DNA of 12,085 bases, from contig CAKRWZ010000053.1 in NCBI GenBank assembly GCA_934418295.1, positions 1 through 12,085 of the forward strand. The letters run 5' to 3'. The position numbers were made by a program, and so were the translations under genes. Below the pieces are notes generated by a model, which saw only the letters and a program-made list of their open reading frames with translations, had not been told where the DNA came from and ran no database searches. The stretch comes from an uncultured Mediterraneibacter sp. (GTDB lineage: Bacteria > Bacillota > Clostridia > Lachnospirales > Lachnospiraceae). Below are positions 1-5,886 of this stretch, one piece after another (the stretch's first letter is position 1; each line of letters starts with the position of its first letter).

Positions 1-1397
1 CAGCATACGCACACATCGGAAAGATGTTCTTCTTCCATCGGAATGCATCGGGAAGTCACACCGCCTGTCTGGGCTTTGATTTCTTCCTCGCAAGCTTCCT
101 CGCCGCACCACATTGCTTTGATGAATCCACGGTTTTCCTGGACTTTTTCGATCATTTCCTCCATGCTGATCGCCGTGTCGATATGAGCTTCCAGGTGTGC
201 TTTTGCTCTTGCCAGCATATCATCCTGCACCTGTTTGAGGATCTCGCCCAGCTTTGTCGTGATCTCATCCAGAGAAACCACGATTTTTTCTCTGGTATCT
301 CTTCGTACCACTACCACCTGATTTTTCTCGATATCCTTCGGTCCGATCTCGATACGGGTCGGAATGCCAACCATTTCCTGCTCACTGAATTTCCAGCCCG
401 GGCTCTTTTCGGACGCATCGATATTGGCACGATAACCTGCCTGTTTCAATGCAGCCAGCAGCTCTTCTGCCTTCTCCAGCACGCCTTCTTTATGCTGCGC
501 AACCGGGATGACACGTACCTGGATCGGCGCGATCCTCGGCGGAAGCACCAGACCGCTGTTATCACCGTGTACCATGATGATCGCACCGATGATACGGGTG
601 GAAAGACCCCAGGAGGTCTCATACACACTGTGCAATTCGTTATTTTTATCTGCATATTTAATACCGAAAGCATCCGGGAATGAATTTCCGAAGAAGTGGC
701 TCGTTCCGGACTGCAAAGCCTTTCCGTCGTGCATCAGCGCCTCAATCGTATACGTATCCTGAGCACCTGCAAACTTCTCGCTTTCCGTCTTTCTTCCTGC
801 AACGACCGGGATCGCCAGCTCTTCCTCCACAAAATCTTTATAAACACTCCACATCTGTTTTGTACGCTCCTCTGCTTCCTCGTAGGTCGCATGGATCGTA
901 TGGCCCTCCTGCCACAAGAACTCTCTGGAACGCAGGAACGGACGGGTCGTTTTCTCCCATCTCAATACGGAACACCACTGATTCCACACCTTCGGAAGAT
1001 CGCGGTAAGACTGTACTACCTTGCTCCACACGTCACAGAACAAAGTCTCTGACGTCGGGCGGATACAGAAACGCTCCTGCAGAGGCTCCATTCCTCCGTG
1101 TGTCACCCATGCAACTTCCGGTGCAAATCCCTCGATATGATCCTTTTCCTTCTGCAGAAGGCTCTCCGGGATCATGACCGGCAGATACACATTTTCCACA
1201 CCGGTTTCCTTGAACCGTTTGTCCAGATTGCTCTGAATATTTTCCCAGATCGCATATCCGTTCGGCAGATAATTCAGACATCCCTTTACCCCTGAATAAT
1301 CACAAAGCTTTGCTTCACGGACAACATCCGTATACCATTGTGCAAAATCTACATCTCTCGATGTAATGGATTCTACCAGCTTCTTTTCTTTCGCCAT
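1..1397 (-). CDS. proS: Prolyl-tRNA synthetase, archaeal/eukaryotic type (3' end outside window)
   Basis: Class II aminoacyl-tRNA synthetase that charges tRNA-Pro with proline in the cytoplasm. The 465 codons visible read from an ATG at 1397-1395, with the purine-rich Shine-Dalgarno GGAAAGGAAG just upstream. Visible landmarks are RPTSE (residues 113-117), motif 2 around TRPFLRSREFLWQEGHT (151-167), SGTSHFFG (230-237) and motif 3 TSWGLSTRIIGAIIMVHGD (261-279). An anticodon-binding domain follows from about residue 285. The tail carries Cys residues (MWCGEEAC, then DVCVC at the window edge), as in the zinc-containing C-terminal domain of the archaeal-type enzyme. Motifs 2 and 3 lie close together, so the large editing insertion of the classical bacterial ProS is absent. 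The family is usually about 480 residues, so roughly 13-15 residues lie beyond base 1. A T-box leader precedes the gene, which fits the assignment. Identification is very sure. Confidence 0.97.
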   Translation of the reverse strand, partial: MAKEKKLVESITSRDVDFAQWYTDVVREAKLCDYSGVKGCLNYLPNGYAIWENIQSNLDKRFKETGVENVYLPVMIPESLLQKEKDHIEGFAPEVAWVTHGGMEPLQERFCIRPTSETLFCDVWSKVVQSYRDLPKVWNQWCSVLRWEKTTRPFLRSREFLWQEGHTIHATYEEAEERTKQMWSVYKDFVEEELAIPVVAGRKTESEKFAGAQDTYTIEALMHDGKALQSGTSHFFGNSFPDAFGIKYADKNNELHSVYETSWGLSTRIIGAIIMVHGDNSGLVLPPRIAPIQVRVIPVAQHKEGVLEKAEELLAALKQAGYRANIDASEKSPGWKFSEQEMVGIPTRIEIGPKDIEKNQVVVVRRDTREKIVVSLDEITTKLGEILKQVQDDMLARAKAHLEAHIDTAISMEEMIEKVQENRGFIKAMWCGEEACEEEIKAQTGGVTSRCIPMEEEHLSDVCVC

Positions 1398-1462
1398 TTT
1401 TTACTTCCTTTCCTGATTCTCTTTTCTGTTTTTATCTTGTTTCTCTGTTGTAAACAACTTTC

Positions 1463-1481
1463 ACGAGGAGCTTTTCCTCGT
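1463..1481 (-). other. Hairpin between T-box terminator and proS start
   Basis: A perfect 7-bp inverted repeat ACGAGGA / TCCTCGT with a 5-nt loop lies in the proS leader after the T-box terminator. On the minus strand it is followed by GTGAAAGTTG rather than a U run, so it is not an intrinsic terminator. A second small inverted repeat (GTTGT..ACAAC, 1447-1458) follows. These could be mRNA-stability or processing structures. The structure is seen in the sequence, but the function is unknown. Confidence 0.5.
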
Positions 1482-1496
1482 CGCCATAACAGCGAT

Positions 1497-1547
1497 AAAA
1501 AACGCCGGAGCTTTCATCCCCTCACAGGGACCGAATGCTTCGGCGTT
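1497..1547 (-). terminator. T-box-controlled intrinsic terminator of proS leader
   Basis: On the minus strand AACGCCG (1547-1541) pairs with CGGCGTT (1507-1501). AGC/GCT extends the stem across one mismatch, and TTTT follows at 1500-1497. The 5' arm overlaps the T-box sequence AGGGTGGTAACGC, so terminator and antiterminator are mutually exclusive, as expected for a transcriptional T-box. Confidence 0.9.
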
Positions 1548-1733
1548 ACCACCCTATTTAATGCCACATCTTCTGTGCCATTCCCTCAAACACCTCTAAC
1601 GCAGGTTCTGCGCCGTACTTTTCACACGGAAGCTCCCGGGCCGGTTCCATCCAGTTTTGCAAAAGGCTCACACCTACCGCCTCTTCTCTGATGCATCTCT
1701 GTGATCTACTAATCCCGTTCTTCGCTTGTTATC
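1497..1733 (-). promoter_or_regulatory. T-box riboswitch, proline-responsive (proS leader)
   Basis: This untranslated leader senses uncharged tRNA and permits transcription of proS when tRNA-Pro is not charged. Read on the minus strand it shows a Stem I 5' arm with the AGTA element (1710-1707) and a distal region beginning CAGAGA followed by GGCGGTAGGTGTGAGCC. A Stem III hairpin comes next (ATGGCACA 1581-1574 / TGTGGCAT 1568-1561), then the conserved T-box AGGGTGGTAACGC (1555-1543) that merges into the terminator. The TGGT bulge would pair with an ACCA acceptor end. A likely specifier is CCT (1605-1603) in the context GAACCTG, with the flanking arms AACG (1719-1716) and CGTT (1601-1598) pairing on either side. 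CCU is a proline codon, matching the downstream gene. The T-box call is sure. The exact specifier register is inferred by hand folding. Confidence 0.93.
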
Positions 1734-1739
1734 ACTGTG

Positions 1740-1768
1740 ATTCTACCCAATAAATCCGGCTCTGTCAA
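1740..1768 (-). promoter_or_regulatory. Sigma-A promoter of proS T-box transcript
   Basis: A perfect -35 TTGACA (1768-1763), a 17-bp spacer and -10 TAGAAT (1745-1740) predict a start near 1733. That is just upstream of the Stem I 5' arm. The -35 lies about 30 bp downstream of the telA stop codon. Confidence 0.9.
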
Positions 1769-1798
1769 GAACCAGTCTTTATTTGTTTTTCATCCTGA

Positions 1799-2929
1799 TT
1801 ATTTTCGGATCTGCAAAAGCTTTTCTTTCAGCTCGCCTTCCATCCGGAGCATTTCCTGCTCTGCTTCCCGGCGCTTCTGACGCCCGTCATCCTGGATCTG
1901 CATTACTTCATCCAATGTGGAAATCAGGGATTCGTTGGTTGCTTTTAAGGTCTCGATATCTACAATTCCCCGTTCAGACTCTTTTGCTGTCTCGAGCGTA
2001 GCCGTCTTCAGCTTCTCCGCATTTTTCTTCAGAAGCTCATTCGTCACGTCTGTCACTTCCCGCTGAGCAGCCGCTGCCTGGTTGGAATGCTCCACACCCA
2101 GCGCCAGTACCATCTGACTTTTCCAGAGCGGGATCGTGTTGACCAGCGTAGACCGGATCTTTTCCGCCATCATCGTGTCATTGCTCTGGATCATGCGAAT
2201 CTGCGGTGCAGTCTGCATGGAGATAGTCTTTGTCAGCTCCAGGTCATACAGCTTTTTCTCGAAACGGGTGCACATTGCTTCCAGATCTCTGACCGCCTGT
2301 GCATCCTCGGCCAATCCACTCTGTTTTGCCTTTGCCTCCAGCTCCGGCAGCTGATGCTCCCGCACCTCTTGCAGCTTCTTTTTACCCGCCAATACATACA
2401 TGGTAAGCTCTTTGTAATACGTCAGATTCAGCGCATACATTTTATCCAGGATTGCAATATCCTTCATCAGCTGGATTTGATGGGAATCCAGCACCTTGCA
2501 AATCTCATTGACGTTGGTCTCTGCTTTTGCGTATTTTGCTTTCATCGCCTCGATTTTATTGGACGCTTTTTTGAAAATACCGAAGAAACCTTTCGTGTCT
2601 TCCTCATCAAAGCTCTTCAACTCCTGCACTACGCCTGTCAGAAGATCGCCTACCTCTCCCAGATCCTTTGTCCGGACATTCTCCAATGCAGATTCTGAAA
2701 AATCCGCCATTTTCTTCTGGGTTCCGGCACCGTACTGAAGGATCATGGCAGAATCTGTCAGATCGATCTTCTGGGCAAATGCCTCCACCGTCTTTTTCTC
2801 TTCTTCCGTCAAAATATCCTCTTCCGGATGCTGCTCTTGCGCAACCTCCGCCGGCACTTCTTTTTCCTCCGCAAAAGGATCCAGTGTCAAAGCCGGAGCC
2901 TCTGCAAATTCCTGAAATTCTTTCTCCAT
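1799..2929 (-). CDS. telA: TelA-family (toxic anion resistance) protein
   Basis: A 376-residue soluble protein, rich in charged helices, of the TelA/KlaA family (Pfam TelA). Members are named for tellurite resistance, but their biochemical role is not settled and they are also linked to envelope stress and lantibiotic tolerance. Family-like segments are visible at residues 160-186 (ILDKMYALNLTYYKEL followed by YVLAGKKKL) and 242-277 (PQIRMIQSND, then NTIPLWKSQMVLALG). The C-terminal third (about 285-376) is predicted coiled coil by its heptad-like charge pattern. The acidic N-terminal 50 residues are low complexity. There is no signal peptide or membrane segment. The ATG at 2929-2927 has AGGAG at good spacing. 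It lies 75 bp downstream of an XpaC-like gene, the usual Firmicute partner, so the two are probably co-transcribed. No clear terminator follows. Confidence 0.93.
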   Translation of the reverse strand: MEKEFQEFAEAPALTLDPFAEEKEVPAEVAQEQHPEEDILTEEEKKTVEAFAQKIDLTDSAMILQYGAGTQKKMADFSESALENVRTKDLGEVGDLLTGVVQELKSFDEEDTKGFFGIFKKASNKIEAMKAKYAKAETNVNEICKVLDSHQIQLMKDIAILDKMYALNLTYYKELTMYVLAGKKKLQEVREHQLPELEAKAKQSGLAEDAQAVRDLEAMCTRFEKKLYDLELTKTISMQTAPQIRMIQSNDTMMAEKIRSTLVNTIPLWKSQMVLALGVEHSNQAAAAQREVTDVTNELLKKNAEKLKTATLETAKESERGIVDIETLKATNESLISTLDEVMQIQDDGRQKRREAEQEMLRMEGELKEKLLQIRK

Positions 2930-3004
2930 TCTTCTCTCCTCTTCCGCTGTACCGCTGCTTTTTCGACGGTATGTCCAGCATTTGTTTCATTTATTCCGAC
3001 AGTA

Positions 3005-4294
3005 CTATTGCTTCTGCTCAAAATCCTTTTCTTTCAGTCCTTCCTGCGCCAGCATGGAATTGAGGACCGAAATATCGGAAGACACATCCCACGCCGTATC
3101 CTGGAACATATCGTCCAGCAATCTCTCAAAAGCCTGATTCAGCGTATCCAGTGTTTTTTCAATCTCCCGCTTTGAAGACAGGATATTCTCTCCTTGTACC
3201 GGCTGCGTATCCAGCTCTTCATAAGCTTCCAACAGCTTCATGGTCGTCGGCAGATAGTAATCCATCAATCTCCGGATATCTGAAACAGATTCCGGATGCT
3301 GCTCCACCCGGTCAAAAATCCGATCCACCAGAAGCTCCATCCTCGAGATCTTTGCCGAAATCTCTTCTCCCGGAATCGCATCATTGCAGGTGCGGATCTT
3401 CGCCACATATTCATCACCCCGGCGGATAATCTCCCGAAGCTCCGGAGAATATTTTTCTTTTTCCCTGCGTTCTTCCTCTTCCCGCTCTTTCTGCTGATTC
3501 ATCAGCTGTCGGTATTGATCATAAGCCTCTTTGCTGGTGATCAGACAGGTTTTCTTTTCGTCCAGACACCCCTGCCGGAACCACCCTCTTGCGATCATTC
3601 CGATCAAATCCTTTTTGATATATGCTATATTTTTACCGGTCCTATCTGCCAGTTCTTTCAAATCGCAATATTCCCGTCTGCCCAAAATCTGCAGATATCT
3701 GCGAAAGCGTCTGACTTTTCCGCTTTTTTGAAAGCCGAACACCCCCAAACCTGTCCCCAGACCAAGCAGCACCAGAAAAACAGCGGAAACTATCTTGTTT
3801 CCGACACCGCCCCAGAACATTACTCCTCCAACCAGTGAAACGATCAATCCAATCAGAGAAACGCCTCCCAGCACAACCCCCATACCTCCTGCCAGTATAG
3901 AAACCGCCTGTGTGCCGGACGTTCCGGCGTAGAGCTCTGACTTGACCGGTGTGGCTGCATAATTGAGATTTTCTGTCCTTCCTCCTGCTGTCGAATGGCC
4001 TCCTGTTTCCTGCTGCTTTCTTTGATACCACTGCTCCTGGTATGCTCGCTGCTTACGGCGCTGCTGACTGTATCGGTTCGAATAAGGCTGTCCGAACGGC
4101 GAAGCCTGCCTACCCCCTCGCCTGCTCCCTTGTCCGTACCCGAACGCACTGCCCGCATCACGGATCTCCTGGCCGACATCGTCTATCGTATTTCGGATTG
4201 TTTGATTCAGACTGCTGAAATCATGGGAATCTACCGCATCCTGAACCGATCTGTATATATTATCTCCCAGCTGTTCCCAATTCCAGTTTCCCAA
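3005..4294 (-). CDS. XpaC-like protein (5-bromo-4-chloroindolyl phosphate hydrolysis family)
   Basis: A 429-residue membrane protein of the XpaC family. The family name comes from hydrolysis of a chromogenic phosphate, and the true function is unknown. Residues 1-120 are hydrophilic with a Gly/Gln/Arg-rich stretch (about 50-105). Two hydrophobic segments follow (about 129-160 and 164-188). Next comes a region at 197-265 (RRYLQILGRREYCDLKELAD to a TSKEAYDQY stretch) that looks like a winged-helix fold, then a long charged helical C-terminus. The start is TTG at 4294-4292, set by AGAGGTG eight bases upstream. The ATG at 4320 upstream is out of frame. It is longer than Bacillus XpaC (about 200 residues). 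It precedes telA by 75 bp, and this pairing is the strongest support for the family assignment. Confidence 0.85.
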   Translation of the reverse strand: MGNWNWEQLGDNIYRSVQDAVDSHDFSSLNQTIRNTIDDVGQEIRDAGSAFGYGQGSRRGGRQASPFGQPYSNRYSQQRRKQRAYQEQWYQRKQQETGGHSTAGGRTENLNYAATPVKSELYAGTSGTQAVSILAGGMGVVLGGVSLIGLIVSLVGGVMFWGGVGNKIVSAVFLVLLGLGTGLGVFGFQKSGKVRRFRRYLQILGRREYCDLKELADRTGKNIAYIKKDLIGMIARGWFRQGCLDEKKTCLITSKEAYDQYRQLMNQQKEREEEERREKEKYSPELREIIRRGDEYVAKIRTCNDAIPGEEISAKISRMELLVDRIFDRVEQHPESVSDIRRLMDYYLPTTMKLLEAYEELDTQPVQGENILSSKREIEKTLDTLNQAFERLLDDMFQDTAWDVSSDISVLNSMLAQEGLKEKDFEQKQ

Positions 4295-4380
4295 AGTATT
4301 AACACCTCTTTACTCCGCATTTTCCGTCTTACGGCGCGGGTTCTTTCCTTTTACATGATAAAATATTTCGTGAAAGCCAC

Positions 4381-4409
4381 TTGACCTCATTTCCGCTTTG
4401 TATGATAAT
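4381..4409 (+). promoter_or_regulatory. Sigma-A promoter of pseudouridine synthase gene
   Basis: TTGACC (4381-4386), a 17-bp spacer and GATAAT (4404-4409) predict a start near 4416, about 40 bases before the ATG at 4455. The intergenic region also has to hold the minus-strand promoter of the xpaC-like/telA pair, for which I see no convincing -35/-10 combination. Confidence 0.75.
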
Positions 4410-4454
4410 CAGTGTAATCAGATTTATAGGAAAAGTCAAGAAAGGAGGCTGAAT

Positions 4455-5126
4455 ATGAATCCTGAAATTTTATATGAAGATAAATATATTATTGTATGCA
4501 TAAAACCCGCAGGAATCGCCACTCAAAGCAAGAGCATAGGTGCTTCTGACATGGTGAGTATCCTGAAGAATCATATTGCGGAAACGTCCGATGTTTCCGG
4601 CGAACCATACCTGGCTGTCATCCATCGTCTGGACCAACCCACCTCCGGCATTTTGGTATTTGCCAAAACCAAAGCTGCGGCTCGTGAATTGAACCGCCAG
4701 CTCAGGGAGGGCGGTTTCCGAAAGCTCTATTTGGCTGAACTTCGCAGCATCCCGATCCCAAGGGAGGGCGTTCTTGAGCACTACCTTGCCAAAGATCCCC
4801 ATTCCAATCATATGCACGTCTGCAACGCCGACGATCCCGATGCCAAATTTGCCCGTCTGACTTTCCGCGTTTTGAAGGTAAACGATGATTCCAGCTGTAT
4901 CACTGAGATCGAGCTGGACACTGGAAGACAGCACCAGATCCGTGCACAGATGGCTGCCATCCATTGCCCTATCGCAGGTGATGCCAAATATGGCGCACCC
5001 GATCCGACACACAAGCATCTGGCTCTTTATGCCTGCCGTCTGACTTTTCGCCATCCCAATTCACAGAACGTTATGTCCTTCAAATGGAATCCGTTGGGAC
5101 CTATCCCGGGCACCGATTACGTATAA
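4455..5126 (+). CDS. RluA/RluD-family RNA pseudouridine synthase
   Basis: A 223-residue enzyme that isomerises uridine to pseudouridine in rRNA or tRNA. The signature HRLDQPTSG (residues 57-65) contains the catalytic aspartate D60. Other family blocks are KPAG (17-20), KLYLAEL (90-96), GRQHQIRAQ (157-165) and GDAKYG (175-180). The protein starts directly in the catalytic domain and has no N-terminal S4 domain, as in short RluA/TruC-like members, so the target uridine cannot be assigned. The start is ATG 4455, preceded by AAAGGAGG six bases upstream. An in-frame ATG at 4398 falls inside the promoter and lacks a ribosome site. The gene stands alone between a promoter and a terminator, divergent from the xpaC-like gene and convergent with spoVG. 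Confidence 0.94.
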   Translation: MNPEILYEDKYIIVCIKPAGIATQSKSIGASDMVSILKNHIAETSDVSGEPYLAVIHRLDQPTSGILVFAKTKAAARELNRQLREGGFRKLYLAELRSIPIPREGVLEHYLAKDPHSNHMHVCNADDPDAKFARLTFRVLKVNDDSSCITEIELDTGRQHQIRAQMAAIHCPIAGDAKYGAPDPTHKHLALYACRLTFRHPNSQNVMSFKWNPLGPIPGTDYV

Positions 5127-5128
5127 AA

Positions 5129-5174
5129 GACGAAGAACATACCGCCATGCAAGCATGGCATCTCTTTCCTCGTC
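5129..5174 (+). other. Long imperfect hairpin after pseudouridine synthase gene
   Basis: A perfect 7-bp stem GCCATGC/GCATGGC (5144-5150 / 5153-5159) sits inside an outer 5-bp stem GACGA/TCGTC (5129-5133 / 5170-5174), three bases after the stop codon. There is no U run, so it is not an intrinsic terminator on its own. It may protect or pause the transcript ahead of the true terminator. Confidence 0.5.
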
Positions 5175-5181
5175 ACATATT

Positions 5182-5208
5182 AAAAAAAGGTCCGAAAGGA
5201 CCTTTTTT
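5182..5208. terminator. Bidirectional intrinsic terminator between pseudouridine synthase gene and spoVG
   Basis: AAAAAAGGTCC (5183-5193) pairs perfectly with GGACCTTTTTT (5198-5208) around a GAAA tetraloop. The U run is available on both strands, which suits the two convergent genes it separates. Confidence 0.92.
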
Positions 5209-5255
5209 AGTAGTAACGTAATACAAAATCTTCAGCAAGTCTTAAGCTTTATTTT

Positions 5256-5543
5256 TTATGCCTCACTGTAAAGAGCTTCCGGCTCTTCCTGGAGCACTTC
5301 TTCATATTTATCAAAGATCGTTCTCTGAATCTTTTCTCTGGTTGCTGAGCTGATCGGATGCGCGATATCCCGATACTCTCCATCTGCCGATTTCTTGCTG
5401 GGCATTGCAATGAACAATCCTTTTTCTCCCTCGATCACTTTGATGTCATGAATCACGAATTCATCGTCAAATGTGATAGAAACTACTGCTTTTAATTTTC
5501 CTTCTTTCGCTACCTTCCGCACGCGTACATCTGTAATCTGCAT
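5256..5543 (-). CDS. spoVG: Septation/regulatory protein SpoVG
   Basis: A 95-residue full-length SpoVG, a small conserved Firmicute protein that binds nucleic acids. It was first described in Bacillus sporulation (septation, cortex formation) and later as a pleiotropic regulator. The N-terminus MQITDVRVRKV, the core FDDEFVIHDIKVIEG and GLFIAMPSKK followed by YRDIAHPI are typical of the family. The acidic C-terminal tail after about residue 80 is variable. The start ATG at 5543-5541 has AAAGGAG nine bases upstream. It is transcribed alone, ends at the shared bidirectional terminator, and has a leader of about 165 nt if the extended -10 element at 5715-5723 is its promoter. In Bacillus subtilis spoVG sits near glmU and prs. 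Here it is divergent from murC, with prs about 4 kb away. Confidence 0.97.
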   Translation of the reverse strand: MQITDVRVRKVAKEGKLKAVVSITFDDEFVIHDIKVIEGEKGLFIAMPSKKSADGEYRDIAHPISSATREKIQRTIFDKYEEVLQEEPEALYSEA

Positions 5544-5714
5544 ATCCTATGTCTCCTTTCTAAATACGCCATAAAATTCCTACCGGTATCTTCCAGCAGT
5601 TCCCCCTTCTTCCGCGCTGTTTTCTGCACTTTTCTGCCCTTGCCGATATCATATGTATTCGTCCGGTCCGTACTCGACCTTATAAAATACGATTTCCCCG
5701 TGCCGATGTTCTAT

Positions 5715-5723
5715 ATTATATCA
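5715..5723 (-). promoter_or_regulatory. Probable extended -10 promoter of spoVG
   Basis: On the minus strand TGATATAAT (5723-5715) is an extended -10 element with a perfect TATAAT. No good -35 lies 16-18 bp upstream, but the upstream DNA is A/T-tract rich. The predicted start near 5708 gives a leader of about 165 nt to the spoVG ATG. Confidence 0.6.
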
Positions 5724-5765
5724 CGTTTCAAATTTTTTCATAGTTTTTACAAAAAAAATAATATA

Positions 5766-5788
5766 AATTTTGTGTTTTCAGCAAAATT
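5766..5788. repeat. Inverted repeat upstream of murC promoter
   Basis: AATTTTG (5766-5772) and CAAAATT (5782-5788) form a perfect 7-bp inverted repeat with a 9-bp spacer. It lies 16 bp upstream of the murC -35 and about 45 bp upstream of the spoVG -10 in the other direction. The surrounding DNA is very AT-rich, so chance is possible. It could be an operator. Confidence 0.35.
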
Positions 5789-5804
5789 GCACAAAAAGAA
5801 CTTC

Positions 5805-5833
5805 TTGGATTTTTTCTCATATATAGGTATAAT
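5805..5833 (+). promoter_or_regulatory. Sigma-A promoter of murC
   Basis: TTGGAT (5805-5810), a 17-bp spacer and a perfect TATAAT (5828-5833) predict a start near 5840, about 47 bases before the murC ATG. Confidence 0.85.
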
Positions 5834-5886
5834 ATAGAGGGTATTTCTAACCAATTTCGCAATTTAGGAAAGAAGGAACTTATCTT

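Noticed and set aside
24..683. Long plus-strand open frame opposite proS, and similar frames at 680-1177 and 2087-2698.
   Set aside because: Antisense shadows of proS and telA with low-complexity, family-less translations.
4320..4400. A minus-strand promoter for the xpaC-like/telA pair (TATCAT or TATTTT with TTTCAC or TCAAGT).
   Set aside because: No -10 candidate has a reasonable -35 at 16-18 bp. The transcript must start somewhere here, but I cannot place it.
4398..4454. N-terminal extension of the pseudouridine synthase from the ATG at 4398.
   Set aside because: The ATG overlaps the promoter -10 region and lacks a ribosome site, whereas ATG 4455 has AAAGGAGG.
5550..5580. A sigma-H-like promoter (AGGAATT then GAAA on the minus strand) upstream of spoVG, attractive because Bacillus spoVG uses sigma-H.
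   Set aside because: The -10 part is imperfect and overlaps the ribosome site, so the transcript would begin downstream of it and lose the Shine-Dalgarno.
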